Shown here: positions 16,543-25,915 of the stretch, piece after piece
Layout: each line of letters opens with the position of its first letter
Position numbering within the stretch: the first letter of the stretch is position 1
From: JAXMHQ01 sp046346665
GTDB lineage: Bacteria; Verrucomicrobiota; Verrucomicrobiia; Limisphaerales; JAXMHQ01
Assembly: GCA_046346665.1 (NCBI GenBank)
Contig: JAXMHQ010000004.1
Span: 1-64,000, forward strand
Length of the DNA stretch: 64,000 bases
Reading direction: 5' to 3'
Program-made: the position numbers and the translations under genes
The notes under the pieces: generated by a model
Databases searched by the model: none
Told to the model about the DNA's origin: nothing
Seen by the model: the letters and a program-made list of their open reading frames with translations, nothing else

Positions 16543-17430
16543 TCAGGGCCTGGAGGCGGGGGGCGGGGGCAGGGAGCGGAGCATTTTCAGCGCCTCGGCA
16601 TTTGCGGGATCCAGCTTGAGCACGTAGCGGAGCTGGGGGCCGGCGGACTCGGGATGCGGGCCGCGGGCGAGCAGCCAGGCGAGGTGCAACCGGGCCGGGA
16701 TCAGTGAGGGGTTCAGCTCGAGGGCGTGCCGGAGCCAGAGGACCGCGTCGTCGGGGCGGCCGGCCTTGACGAGGGCGGCGGCCCACCGGTCGGCGGCAAG
16801 GGGGTCATTGGGGTCGGCCTGGATCGCGGCCTGCCATTCCTGGAGGGCCTCGGAAGAGCGGCCGGTGCGTTCGAGCAGGAGGGCGAGGTTGTAATGCGCA
16901 TGCAGGCTGCCGGGGGCGGCGGCAAGGGCGCGGCGAAGGTACTGCTCCGCTCCGGTGAAATCGCCGGCGTCCATGTGAATAACGCCCAATTCACGCAAGG
17001 CAACGCCGTTGCCCGGATCCAGTTCCAGCACGCGCTGGTAGATCGGGGCGGCCGGTTCGGGCTGGTCGGAGGGCAGGGATTCGACGCGGGGCACGAGGGC
17101 GAGGAGGGCGCCGGGGGAATTCCAGTAGAGTTTGACCAGTTCGGCGTTGTAGGCGGCGGCGGATTTCTGCAATTCCCGCATCCGGACGTAGCGGGTGTCG
17201 GAAGGCAGGAGGTTGATGGCTTCGCCGAGTTGTCCCCGGAAAGCGAGGCAGCGGGCCCGGGCGCGAAGGTCCAGCTCCTCGCGCAGCGAAATCGAATCGG
17301 GAGACGCCTCGGCGCCGGAGAGGAAGGGCCAGACATCCTCGAGCGGGGCGACCAGTTCGGCGACATCCATCGGCGGGCCGTCGGTGTAGGCGGTATGGTA
17401 CTGGGTGAGCGGGAGGTCGTCGGTGTTCAC
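16543..17430 (-). CDS. C-terminal TPR part of the frameshifted spermidine-synthase-like protein
   Basis: 295 aa from a GTG at 17430, but this start is artificial. The same frame is open upstream to about 17516 and continues the spermidine-synthase-like protein (PYGLDTVAGFLDAFV and CGEETLRAWTGNGPVNTDD). GPVNTDDLPLTQYHTAY is the typical end of the catalytic domain in this family. It is followed by a linker and about four TPRs (APIYQRVLELDPGNGVALRE; AEQYLRRALAAAPGSLHAHY; ALQEWQAAIQADPNDPLAAD). TPRs at this place are common in fused MFS/spermidine-synthase proteins. If the frameshift is a sequencing error, this and the next feature are one gene of about 1030 aa. Confidence 0.75.
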   Translation of the reverse strand: MNTDDLPLTQYHTAYTDGPPMDVAELVAPLEDVWPFLSGAEASPDSISLREELDLRARARCLAFRGQLGEAINLLPSDTRYVRMRELQKSAAAYNAELVKLYWNSPGALLALVPRVESLPSDQPEPAAPIYQRVLELDPGNGVALRELGVIHMDAGDFTGAEQYLRRALAAAPGSLHAHYNLALLLERTGRSSEALQEWQAAIQADPNDPLAADRWAAALVKAGRPDDAVLWLRHALELNPSLIPARLHLAWLLARGPHPESAGPQLRYVLKLDPANAEALKMLRSLPPPPASRP

Positions 17431-19645
17431 GGGGCCGTTTCCTGTCCAGGCGCGGAGGGTTTCCTCTCCGCAGACGAACGCGTCGAGGAAGCCGGCGACC
17501 GTGTCGAGGCCGTAGGGCGAGGTCTTGCCGGACGGATTCAGTGGCGAGACGGCCGCGCAACTGGGGAACGCGGATCGTGAGGGGTTCCGGCGTGGCGACG
17601 AGCAGGGCGTAGGGAGTCAGCACGCCTTGCTCGGAGAACCCCAGCGTCGTCCAGAGGCTGGTGTGGGGGAAGGCGGACTGAAAGGTGCGGAGGATGATTT
17701 GAAATTCGGCGGAGCGCAGGTCGTGGAACGGGACCCATTGCACGAAGATGCCGTCCGGGGTGAGATGATCCCGGACGACTTCGAAAAATTCGCGCGTGTA
17801 GAGCACCCAGCTGTCGGCCGATTTCGGGTGGCTGGAATCGGAGATGATGACCGGCCAGCGGCGTTTCGACATGAGGATGTAATTGCGTCCGTCGTCGATG
17901 ACGAGCCGGACCTTGGGATTGTTGAGGAGGTCGTGGTTTTCGGCGGCGAACTCGCGGGCGGCGTCGGCGACGCTGGATTCGATATCGACGACGGTGAGGG
18001 ACTGGACTTCGGGGATTTGGGTGGCGGCGCCGCTGGCGATGCCGCCGCCGAGGCAGACCATGAGCACGTCGTGCGGGTTGGGGTGGAGCATGGGGCCGAG
18101 GTCCCCGATCATTTTGAAGCAGAGCAGGTCGCCGTAGAGGAGGGGGACTTCACAGATTCCGTTGACGTAGAGGGAGCGGCAGCTGTTGATCCGGTCGCGG
18201 GTGATGGTGGCGGTGCCGGTGCGGCCTTCCTTGCAGAACGTGATGTCGTTATGCCGGGCGAGATTGAAGCTGGTGGCGAGGAAGACGCTGCGTTCGAGGT
18301 TCGGGGGTGCGAGCAGCGGCAGACAGGCGGCGGCGAGGGCGGCGGCAGCAGCGGGAACGCGGGCGCGGGCACGGAGCAGCAGGGCGGCGCCGGAAAGCAG
18401 GGTGGCGGCGGCAAGCAGCAGGAGGCTGCCGCGAATGCCGAGAGCGGGGATGAGAAAGAAGATCGGGGCGACGGCGCCGAGCGCGGTCCCGGCGGTGTTG
18501 GCACCGAGCAATCCGCCGAATCGCCGCCCGGGTTGGAGCTGTCCGGCGGCGCGGAGCTGTCCGAGCACCGGGAAGGCGAGGCCCATGAGGAAGGCGGGCG
18601 GCAGGATGGTCAGGCAGGCCATGCCGGCGAGATCGAGCGGGCGGGGCGGTCCGGCTGAAAAGATCCGGGCGCCGGCGGCGAAGGCGGCGGCGAGAAAAAA
18701 TCCTGACAACGATTGGATGTAACCGAGTGAGCGGGCGGCGCGGGGCGGGCGGGTGGGGATCCAGCGGGAGGCCCAGGAACCGGCGCCGATCCCGGCGAGG
18801 CAGACGCAGAGCACGGTGGGGAAGACGTAGGGCGTGTAATTGAGCAGGCCGAGGTGCCGGAGCCAGAGCACTTCGGCGGCGAGGGCGGTGAATCCGTTGA
18901 GAAAGGAGATTCCGAGCAGGGCGGATGCGGGGAGAACGGGGGGCGGGGATTCCGGGCCGGCCGGGGTTGCGGGGGTGGCGGCCGGCGCGGGCGGCTGGAG
19001 TTTGTTGAGGAGAAAGGCGGCCACGGCGACGAGGGCGCAGCAGCCGGCGGCGAGCAGGTTGGTTTCATGCAAGCCGAGAGTTTCAATGAGACGAAAACCT
19101 GCGGCGAGGCAGCCGGCGGCGGCGCCAAGGGTGTTCCAGCCGTAGAGAATCCCGATGTGTTTTCCGATGAAGCTGGTGTCGGCGGCGAGGGCGCGGACGA
19201 GGAGCGGCATGGTGGCGCCCATGAAGAAGCAGGGGGCTACGAGGAGGGCGAAGGCGAGGAGGAACCGGGTGGCGGTGCAGATGGCGGCGGAATCGGGCGC
19301 GAGCAGGCGGATATCCGGGGCGGCGTCGCGGAGTCCGCCGAGCAGGAGGGGGATGGCGAGGGCCCAGCAGGCGGTGACGGCCTGGGCGATGGCGTAGGCG
19401 GAGAGGGGGCGGGACACGCGGTCGGCGAGGCGGCCTCCGAAGATGCCGCCGAGGCCGAGCCCTGCCATATAGGCGCAAAGAACGGTGCTGATGGCGTAGG
19501 AACTGTTGCCGAAAACCGTGACGAACTGCCGGCTCCAGAGCACCTCGAACACGAGCGAGGCGAACCCGGACACGCAGCAGCAGAGGCCGAGGTCGAGCCG
19601 GAGGCGGGCGGACGTGGCCGGCGTGTTGACGGGGGGCAATCGCAT
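16991..19645 (-). CDS. Fused membrane/spermidine-synthase-like protein, frameshifted near 17516
   Basis: The N-terminal region (about 1-430) has roughly ten transmembrane helices of the type fused to spermidine synthases (SGFASLVFEVLWSRQFVTVF; FMGATMPLLVRAL; LMGLAFPVLGQL). The SpeE-like domain follows, with VCLGGGIASGAA (nucleotide loop), VVDIESSVADAA and IISDSSHPKSADSW. Authentic sequence in this frame ends at TESVRQDLA. Beyond that the frame gives an Arg/Pro-rich tail, while the family sequence continues in the +1 frame. The shift maps to the CCC at 17515-17517. Polyamine synthesis is not assured, because such fusions often have unknown aminopropyl-transfer or other roles. The last base is 4 before the next gene's start region on this strand. 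Confidence 0.8.
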   Translation of the reverse strand: MRLPPVNTPATSARLRLDLGLCCCVSGFASLVFEVLWSRQFVTVFGNSSYAISTVLCAYMAGLGLGGIFGGRLADRVSRPLSAYAIAQAVTACWALAIPLLLGGLRDAAPDIRLLAPDSAAICTATRFLLAFALLVAPCFFMGATMPLLVRALAADTSFIGKHIGILYGWNTLGAAAGCLAAGFRLIETLGLHETNLLAAGCCALVAVAAFLLNKLQPPAPAATPATPAGPESPPPVLPASALLGISFLNGFTALAAEVLWLRHLGLLNYTPYVFPTVLCVCLAGIGAGSWASRWIPTRPPRAARSLGYIQSLSGFFLAAAFAAGARIFSAGPPRPLDLAGMACLTILPPAFLMGLAFPVLGQLRAAGQLQPGRRFGGLLGANTAGTALGAVAPIFFLIPALGIRGSLLLLAAATLLSGAALLLRARARVPAAAAALAAACLPLLAPPNLERSVFLATSFNLARHNDITFCKEGRTGTATITRDRINSCRSLYVNGICEVPLLYGDLLCFKMIGDLGPMLHPNPHDVLMVCLGGGIASGAATQIPEVQSLTVVDIESSVADAAREFAAENHDLLNNPKVRLVIDDGRNYILMSKRRWPVIISDSSHPKSADSWVLYTREFFEVVRDHLTPDGIFVQWVPFHDLRSAEFQIILRTFQSAFPHTSLWTTLGFSEQGVLTPYALLVATPEPLTIRVPQLRGRLATESVRQDLALRPRHGRRLPRRVRLRRGNPPRLDRKRPREHRRPPAHPVPYRLHRRPADGCRRTGRPARGCLALPLRRRGVSRFDFAARGAGPSRPGPLPRFPGTTRRSHQPPAFRHPLRPDAGIAEIRRRLQRRTGQTLLEFPRRPPRPRAPRRIPALRPARTGRPDLPARAGTGSGQRRCLA

Positions 19646-19648
19646 GCG

Positions 19649-21109
19649 TCAGTGATTGTGGGGGATGCTGAGGGTGCTGTGGCCGATGAATTCGCGCACC
19701 AACGCATCGCCGGGAATGAGGTCGTGGGCGGTGAGTTGTTCGATCGTGAGGCCGCCGAGGCCGCCGAGCAGGGAGCGGACGCGTTCGAGCCGGATGCGGG
19801 CGTCGAGGAATCCGGGATAATTGTCCAGCGCCGAGAGTGGCGGCAGAAGGTTGCCGGGCCCGGCGAGAAAAGGGTGGAGAGCCGGAAGATCGAAGGGAAA
19901 GGCGCCGTTGATGACATGGTCGGCGAGGCCGGAAAGCGGGAGGATGCTGAACAATTCGCCGGTGCGGACGTAATGCCAGTGGAGCAGAGTGCGCAGCGGG
20001 CTGTGGTTCCGGTGCCGGCTGTCGCGGAGCATCCGGCGGAGGAGGCGGATATCGGACGATTGAACGGGGCGGCCGGTGGCGCCGTCGCCTTCGAGAAGCG
20101 CGGGCCGGGCGTCGACGACCAGGCGGAATTGCGCGTCAGACGGGATTCCCTCCGTCATGGGGGGATACAGTCCGTGCAGGCAGTCGAGCAGAAGGATTTG
20201 GCCTTGATCGAGCCGCACCGAACGCGAGCCGGTGCGGCGGCCTTCGATGAAGTTGTAGACGGGCGCTTCGACAGGCCGGCCTTCGAGCAGTTCGCGGAGA
20301 TGGCGGTTGAGCAACTGGATGTCCAGCGCCTCGGGCGTTTCGTAGTTCCGATCGTTGATCCAATCGGTCGGGTGCTCGACGAGTGGCCAGAAATAGTCGT
20401 CGAGGTTCAACATGAGGAACCGGAGGCCGTCGCGTTCGAGGCGGCGGGTGATTTTGACCGTGGTGGTGGTTTTGCCGGACGAACTGGGTCCGCAAATCCA
20501 GATCATGCGCAGGCCGCCCCCGCGGTGCCGCTCCAGGATTCCCCGCGCGGCGTCGTCCAGCGACGCTTCGTAATTCGCGATGGATTCTTCGATGACGGGA
20601 CGGAGCTTGCCGGAGCGGACGAGGTCGCCGAGGGCGGCAGCGGTGTGGCAGCCGCGGCGGCGGTTGCGGTCGAGTTCCTGTTGGAGCCACGCGGCTGGGG
20701 GACGGCCGTTCCCGGCGAACGCGCCCGCGGGCACGGCGCCTTCGCGCAGCCAGTGCCGCGACCAGCGGTAACATTCGTAGGCGTCTGCCGTGTTTTGAAA
20801 TCCGTGGCTGCGCAGGACGTGCAGGACGGCGTCCTGGATGCGCTCGATGGTCGGGGGAAAATTGGCGATGAAATGCTGCGGATTGGAATTCAGGCAGACG
20901 ACCACGGCGTCCGAAAGGAATCCCGCGAGATCGGTGGGTTGTGGCCAGGCGTCGAAGAGCCGGCCGTTGATGTCGGGGAGAAGGTCCTGCTGGAAGCCGC
21001 CGATGGAATCCGCGGCGCGCTGGATGGCGCGTTGGATGAGCGATTGATCGAACCGGACGAGGGCCCGGTTGCGTTTCTGGACTTTAACGATTCGGTTCTG
21101 GACTGGCAT
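19649..21109 (-). CDS. ATP-cone / uridine-kinase-like P-loop protein
   Basis: 486 aa from the ATG at 21109 (MPVQNRIVKVQKRNRALVRF). Longer upstream starts would read through the CCGC-hairpin repeat. Residues 1-95 are an ATP-cone (RNRALVRFDQSLIQRAIQRA; ERIQDAVLHVLRSHGFQNTA), an allosteric nucleotide-binding module. The second half is a P-loop kinase with Walker A WICGPSSSGKTTTTVKI, substrate loop LNLDDYFWPLVEHPTDWIND and YNFIEGRRTGSRSVRL, close to the uridine kinase/phosphoribulokinase group. It probably phosphorylates a nucleoside or related compound in the cytoplasm. The stop is 3 bases from the start of the spermidine-synthase-like gene downstream, so the two are likely co-transcribed. Confidence 0.85.
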   Translation of the reverse strand: MPVQNRIVKVQKRNRALVRFDQSLIQRAIQRAADSIGGFQQDLLPDINGRLFDAWPQPTDLAGFLSDAVVVCLNSNPQHFIANFPPTIERIQDAVLHVLRSHGFQNTADAYECYRWSRHWLREGAVPAGAFAGNGRPPAAWLQQELDRNRRRGCHTAAALGDLVRSGKLRPVIEESIANYEASLDDAARGILERHRGGGLRMIWICGPSSSGKTTTTVKITRRLERDGLRFLMLNLDDYFWPLVEHPTDWINDRNYETPEALDIQLLNRHLRELLEGRPVEAPVYNFIEGRRTGSRSVRLDQGQILLLDCLHGLYPPMTEGIPSDAQFRLVVDARPALLEGDGATGRPVQSSDIRLLRRMLRDSRHRNHSPLRTLLHWHYVRTGELFSILPLSGLADHVINGAFPFDLPALHPFLAGPGNLLPPLSALDNYPGFLDARIRLERVRSLLGGLGGLTIEQLTAHDLIPGDALVREFIGHSTLSIPHNH

Positions 21110-21193
21110 GCGGCGGCAGAGGCTGGGATGGATTGTAGGGGAGTTGACGGGTAGCGGCGATTGGAAAATGGGGGAGGACGGGATTGCGGGGGA

Positions 21194-21219
21194 CCGCAAG
21201 CTGACGATTGCGGCTACGG
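21194..21219. repeat. CCGC-hairpin dispersed repeat, single copy
   Basis: CCGCAAGC-TGAC-GATTGCGG followed by CTACGG, one mismatch in the stem. It sits in the 216-bp divergent gap between the P-loop kinase gene and batD. I see no other structure there. Confidence 0.65.
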
Positions 21220-21325
21220 GGGGGATTTCGACCGAACGTTTTGGGGTGGTGGGTTGTCCATTGAACACGGCGAAGTGGAACTTGCGCGCGGTTCGGGGCG
21301 CAGGCAACACTACGCGGCGGTGTTG

Positions 21326-23158
21326 ATGAGACGAAATTGGCACATGGCAATTGGCGCCGGGCCGGGGCCTCGAGGGGCCCGGCTGGCGCTGGCGTTGTTT
21401 GCCGGGCTGCTCCTAGGGGCGGGCCTGGCGGGGGCGGCGAGTTTCACGGCGACGCTCGATCGAGACACGGTGCCGCTGGGCGAGGGGGTGACGTTGACGT
21501 TGCGTTTTGACGGAGGGCGGCCCGACTCGGTGCCGCAGCTGCCGATGATTCCGAACGTTGAGATTTCCGCCGGCAACTTTCTGCAAAGCGTCAACGTGAT
21601 CAACGATCAGTCGTCGATTTCGGTGTCGCAAAGCTACCTGTTGCGTCCGAACCAGGTCGGGGAATACACGATCCCGGCGTTGAAAGCGGTGGTGGAAGGC
21701 CGGACGCTGAGCAGTTTGCCGTTGAAATTCAAGGCGGTGGCGTCGGATTTGCGGGCGGACCAGGCGTCGGGCGATCAACTGGCCTTTTTGCGGTTGCTGG
21801 TGCCGAAGAAGGAGCTTTACCTGGGTGAAGTGACGACGGTGCAGTTGCAGTTGTTTGTGCGGGACACGGTGGCGAACGCGGGCCGATTGTTCCAGGGATT
21901 TGCGTCGCAGGGCGCGGGGTTGATCAAGACGGAGGGGTTCAACACTTTGAAAACGGCGAACGGCCAGCCGCAGCAGGTGCAGGTGGGCAACAGCACTTAT
22001 TTCGTGGAGGCGGTTGCGGCGGAGTTGATGCCGGTGAAAGCGGGGGCGTTGAGCATCGAGGCGATCCAGGCGCGGATTGTGATGCAGGTGCTGGCCCCGA
22101 ACCAGCAGCGGCGCGAATTCATCGATCCGCTGGGTGTGTTCAACCAATACCAGGAGAAGAGCCTGATGCTGTCGACGCCGGCGGAGACGCTGCAGGTGCT
22201 GCCGCTGCCGCCGGGGGCGCCGGCGGGGTTCAACGGGGCGGTGGGCAGTTACAAACTGGAAGTGTCCGCGGGTCCGACGAACCTGGCAGTGGGGGACCCG
22301 ATCACGACGCGGGTGCGCCTTTCGGGGAGCGGCGCGCTGGACAGCCTGCAATTTCCCGAGCAGGCGGGCTGGAAGGAGTTTAAAAGTTACCCGCCGACGG
22401 CGAAGACGGAGACGCAGGATCCGCTGGGCGTGCAGGGATCGAGGAGTTTCGAACTGGTGCTGGTGCCGCAATCGACGACGATCCGCGACCTGCCGCCGGT
22501 GGAATTTACGTATTTCGATGTGGAAAAGAAGACGTATGAGACGCTGAAGAGCGATCCGATACCGCTGACGGTGGGGCCGAGTTCCGGCCCGATGATTTCC
22601 GTGGCGGCAGGCGGCAGGGCGGGCGCGGCGGACAACGCGTCCGGTCCCGAGCTGGTGCCGATCCGGCAGCGGCTGGGAAATGAAGGGAGCGGCGGGACGG
22701 TGTGGATCCGGCAGCCGGCATTTCTGGCGGTGCAGGCGGTGCCGCTGGTGGCGTTTTTTGGAGCGGTGCTGTGGCGGCGGAGGAGCGATGAGTATGCGCG
22801 GAACCCGGAATTGCGCCGGCGCAAGCACGCGGCGCAGGCGGTCAGCGCGGGGCTGGCGGAACTGCGCCGATGCGCGGCGGCGAATCGATCCGGCGACTTT
22901 TTCGCGGCGCTGTTCCGCGTGTTGCAGGAGCAACTCGGGGCGAGTTTGGGCATGCCGGCGGGGGCGATCACCGAGGCGGTGATTGAGGACAAACTTCGGC
23001 CGGGCGGATTCGATCCGGCCTCGATCGAGCGGCTGCACCGGTTATTTCAGGCGTGCAACCAGGCGCGGTATGCGCCCGTGCAGAGTGCGGCGGAGTTGGA
23101 CGCGTTGATTCCGGATGCGGAGGAAACGGTGCGCCGGTTACAGAAATGGAAAAGTTGA
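21326..23158 (+). CDS. batD: BatD-family (oxygen tolerance) membrane protein
   Basis: 610 aa. The signal peptide (LALALFAGLLLGAGLAGAAS) is followed by beta-rich repeats starting FTATLDRDTVPLGEGVTLTL and NFLQSVNVINDQSSISVSQSY, then a C-terminal transmembrane helix (AFLAVQAVPLVAFFGAVLW) and a cytoplasmic tail. This is the BatD layout. In Bacteroides-type Bat operons BatD works with von Willebrand proteins BatA/BatB and a MoxR ATPase in envelope stress tolerance. Those partners are not in the window. Start choice is ATG 21326, with 21344 as alternative. The stop overlaps the next gene by 13 bases. Confidence 0.88.
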   Translation: MRRNWHMAIGAGPGPRGARLALALFAGLLLGAGLAGAASFTATLDRDTVPLGEGVTLTLRFDGGRPDSVPQLPMIPNVEISAGNFLQSVNVINDQSSISVSQSYLLRPNQVGEYTIPALKAVVEGRTLSSLPLKFKAVASDLRADQASGDQLAFLRLLVPKKELYLGEVTTVQLQLFVRDTVANAGRLFQGFASQGAGLIKTEGFNTLKTANGQPQQVQVGNSTYFVEAVAAELMPVKAGALSIEAIQARIVMQVLAPNQQRREFIDPLGVFNQYQEKSLMLSTPAETLQVLPLPPGAPAGFNGAVGSYKLEVSAGPTNLAVGDPITTRVRLSGSGALDSLQFPEQAGWKEFKSYPPTAKTETQDPLGVQGSRSFELVLVPQSTTIRDLPPVEFTYFDVEKKTYETLKSDPIPLTVGPSSGPMISVAAGGRAGAADNASGPELVPIRQRLGNEGSGGTVWIRQPAFLAVQAVPLVAFFGAVLWRRRSDEYARNPELRRRKHAAQAVSAGLAELRRCAAANRSGDFFAALFRVLQEQLGASLGMPAGAITEAVIEDKLRPGGFDPASIERLHRLFQACNQARYAPVQSAAELDALIPDAEETVRRLQKWKS

Positions 23159-23910
23159 AATTGAAATCATGGATTGCGGCGTGCGCGGCGTGGATGATGT
23201 CCGCGGCCGTGTGTTTCGCGGCGGCGGAGGGTGTCGAGGCGCGGTTCGACGCCGCGAACCGGCTTTACGAACAGGGGCAATATGTGGCGGCGGCGGCGGC
23301 GTATGAACAGATCGCGTCGCAGGGGCGTGCGGCGCCGTCGGTGCTGTTCAACGAGGGCAACGCGTGGTTCAAAGCCGGCCAGCCGGGCCGCGCGATTGCG
23401 GCGTACCGGATGGCGGGGCGGATGAGTCCGCGCGATCCGGATGTGCAGACGAATTTGCGGTATGTGCGGTCGCAGGTGCAGGGTCCGCGGCTGGCGGTTA
23501 CGCGGCCGGAGGAATGGCTGGGGCGCCTGACGCTGAATGAATGGGCGGGGCTTGCGGCGGCGGCGTTCTGGGCGTGGATGGGCTTGCTGGTTGCGGGGCA
23601 ATGGCGGCCGGGGCTGGTCGTGGCGTTGCGATGGGCCACTTACGCGTGGTTCGGGGCATTCCTCGCGACGGCGTCCTGCCTGGCGTTCGATTACCGGTTC
23701 CTGTCGGCTGAGAGCGCGGTGGTGATCCGGCCCGACGTCGAGGTTCGACAGGGGCCGTTGCCCGAAGCGCAGGCGGCCTTTCGGCTGCAGGACGGGGCCG
23801 AGGTGCGGGTGTTGGATCACAAGGACGGCTGGGCGCAGGTGACGGTGGGGGATCGCCGGACCGGCTGGGTAAAAAGCGAAGAACTTCTGAATATTCTGGC
23901 GGTCCGCTAA
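23146..23910 (+). CDS. BatE-like TPR plus SH3 membrane protein
   Basis: 254 aa. The ATG at 23146 overlaps the end of batD; an earlier GTG at 23053 would be deep inside it. Layout is a signal peptide (AACAAWMMSAAVCFAAAEG), two TPRs (FDAANRLYEQGQYVAAAAAY; SVLFNEGNAWFKAGQPGRAI), two transmembrane helices (WAGLAAAAFWAWMGLLVA; ATYAWFGAFLATASCLAF) and a C-terminal bacterial SH3 domain ending in GWAQVTVGDRRTGWVKSEEL. This matches BatE proteins that follow BatD. Function is linked to envelope integrity by family association only. Confidence 0.88.
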   Translation: MEKLKLKSWIAACAAWMMSAAVCFAAAEGVEARFDAANRLYEQGQYVAAAAAYEQIASQGRAAPSVLFNEGNAWFKAGQPGRAIAAYRMAGRMSPRDPDVQTNLRYVRSQVQGPRLAVTRPEEWLGRLTLNEWAGLAAAAFWAWMGLLVAGQWRPGLVVALRWATYAWFGAFLATASCLAFDYRFLSAESAVVIRPDVEVRQGPLPEAQAAFRLQDGAEVRVLDHKDGWAQVTVGDRRTGWVKSEELLNILAVR

Positions 23911-23922
23911 GTCCAATTCGCC

Positions 23923-25896
23923 ATGCTTTCTTCATCGAATTGCCGGCCGATGGCTATTGCGCTGTCGGGATTGTGCATGGCTCTCACCGCGTCCGCCTCG
24001 CAAACCTACCCTCTGACCGAGTTAGGCGTTTCCGCGACGCAGGATTGGGGATCGCTCGGGCTGAACAAGTCGGTCGACGGACATTCGCTGTCGATCGGTG
24101 GAAAGCCCTTTGCGACCGGGCTGGGCACGCATGCGAACAGCGAAATCGAAATCGACCTGGGCGGGACCGGGGAATGGTTCGAGGCAATGGCAGGTGTGGA
24201 CGATGAGAAAAACGGCCGCGGCACGGTGGTGTTCAAGGTGACGGATGGCGACCGGGTCCTTTGGGAGAGCGGGCTGCGGCGGGGCGGCCAGCCGGCGGTG
24301 CCGGTACGCGTGGATTTGCGCGGTGTGAAGAAGTTGGTGTTGATCGTGGACGACGGCGGGGACGGGTTGGATTCGGACCATGCGGACTGGGCGGAGGCGC
24401 GGATCGTGATGGCGTCGGGCAAGCCGGTGCCGGCGCAGGCGCCGGTGGAGCCGGTGGTGATCCTGACGCCGAAACCGGCTCCGCAGCCGCGGATCAACGG
24501 CGCGATGCGATTCGGCGTCCGGCCGGGCGCGCCGCTGCTCTACACGATTGCCGCGTCCGGGGAGCGGCCGATGACCTTTGAGGCGGCGGGATTGCCGGCG
24601 GGTGCGGCGCTGGATCCGGCGACCGGGCGGATCACGGGGGTGGTGACGAATGCGGGGGAATATTCGGTTGTGCTGCGCGCGGTGAACGCGCGGGGGAAAG
24701 CCGAGCGCACGCTGAAGATTGTGTGCGGCCCGGTGATCGGGCTGACGCCGGCGATGGGTTGGAACAGTTGGAATTGTTTTGCCGGCGCGGTGACAGCGGA
24801 GCGGGTTCGGGCGGCGGCGGACGCAATGGTGTCGAGCGGGTTGATTCAGCACGGTTGGAATTACATCAACATCGATGATTTCTGGCAGGTGCACCGGGAT
24901 TCGAAGGATCCGACGCTGCAGGGGCCGGGGCGGGACGCGCAGGGCTGGATCCTGCCGAACCCGCGGTTTCCGGACATGAAGGGGCTGGCGGATTATGTGC
25001 ATGCCAAGGGGTTGCGGGCGGGGTTGTATTCGTCGCCGGGGCCCTGGACATGCGGCGGTTGCGTGGGGAGCTGGCAGCACGAGGAACAGGATGCGAAGAG
25101 TTACGGCGACTGGGGATTTGATTATCTGAAATACGACTGGTGCAGCTATGGCAATGTTATTTCGGGCAACTGGAACAATTATACCCGGGAAGCGCTGCAG
25201 AAGCCGTATCGGGTGATGCGCGCGGCGCTGGACAAGGTGCCGCGGGATATTTTGTTCAGCTTTTGCCAGTATGGGGCGGGCGACGTGTGGGAATGGGGCG
25301 CGGAGACGGGGGGCAATTCGTGGCGGACGACCGGGGACATCGTGGACACCTGGGGCAGCATGTCGACGATCGGCTTCGGGCAGTCGGGGCATGAGAAGTA
25401 TGCCGGGCCGGGCCATTTCAATGACCCGGACATGCTGGTGGTGGGCAAGGTCGGGTGGGGCCCGCAACTGCATCCGACTCGCCTGACAGCGAATGAGCAG
25501 TACACGCACATCAGTTTGTGGTGTTTGCTGGCGGCGCCGCTGTTGATCGGGTGCGACATGACGCAGATGGACGATTTTACGTTGAGCCTGTTGACGAACG
25601 ACGAGGTGCTGGACGTGAACCAGGATTCGCTGGGGCGGCAGGCGGGGCGGGTGACGGTGAGCGGTCGGACGGAAGTGTGGGCGAAGGAACTCGAGGACGG
25701 CTCTCGGGCCGTGGGGTTGTTCAATCGGGGCCCGGCGGAGACAGTGGTGAAGGTGCGGTGGTCGGATCTTGGATTGAAGGGGCCGCAGCGGGTGCGGGAT
25801 TTGTGGAGGCAGAAGGATGTGGGGACGTTTGACGAGGCGTTCAGCGCGTCGGTTCCGCGGCACGGGGTGGTGCTGGTGAAGGTGAATGGGAAGTAG
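23923..25896 (+). CDS. Secreted GH27 alpha-galactosidase with NPCBM domain
   Basis: 657 aa. Signal peptide to about residue 26 (ALTASAS). Residues about 27-165 are an NPCBM carbohydrate-binding module (TYPLTELGVSATQDWG; FATGLGTHANSEIEIDLGG). An Ig-like putative domain follows (PLLYTIAASGERPMTFEAAG). The GH27 barrel (about 272-657) begins LTPAMGWNSWNCFAG, has the nucleophile Asp in LKYDWCSYG and the acid/base Asp in HFNDPDMLVVG, and ends with a beta domain. The likely reaction is release of alpha-galactose from galactomannan, xyloglucan side chains or oligosaccharides. It follows batE by 12 bases without obvious functional relation. A cluster of CCGC hairpins follows its stop. Confidence 0.93.
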   Translation: MLSSSNCRPMAIALSGLCMALTASASQTYPLTELGVSATQDWGSLGLNKSVDGHSLSIGGKPFATGLGTHANSEIEIDLGGTGEWFEAMAGVDDEKNGRGTVVFKVTDGDRVLWESGLRRGGQPAVPVRVDLRGVKKLVLIVDDGGDGLDSDHADWAEARIVMASGKPVPAQAPVEPVVILTPKPAPQPRINGAMRFGVRPGAPLLYTIAASGERPMTFEAAGLPAGAALDPATGRITGVVTNAGEYSVVLRAVNARGKAERTLKIVCGPVIGLTPAMGWNSWNCFAGAVTAERVRAAADAMVSSGLIQHGWNYINIDDFWQVHRDSKDPTLQGPGRDAQGWILPNPRFPDMKGLADYVHAKGLRAGLYSSPGPWTCGGCVGSWQHEEQDAKSYGDWGFDYLKYDWCSYGNVISGNWNNYTREALQKPYRVMRAALDKVPRDILFSFCQYGAGDVWEWGAETGGNSWRTTGDIVDTWGSMSTIGFGQSGHEKYAGPGHFNDPDMLVVGKVGWGPQLHPTRLTANEQYTHISLWCLLAAPLLIGCDMTQMDDFTLSLLTNDEVLDVNQDSLGRQAGRVTVSGRTEVWAKELEDGSRAVGLFNRGPAETVVKVRWSDLGLKGPQRVRDLWRQKDVGTFDEAFSASVPRHGVVLVKVNGK

Positions 25897-25915
25897 GAAG
25901 GCGGAAGTCCAGGAA

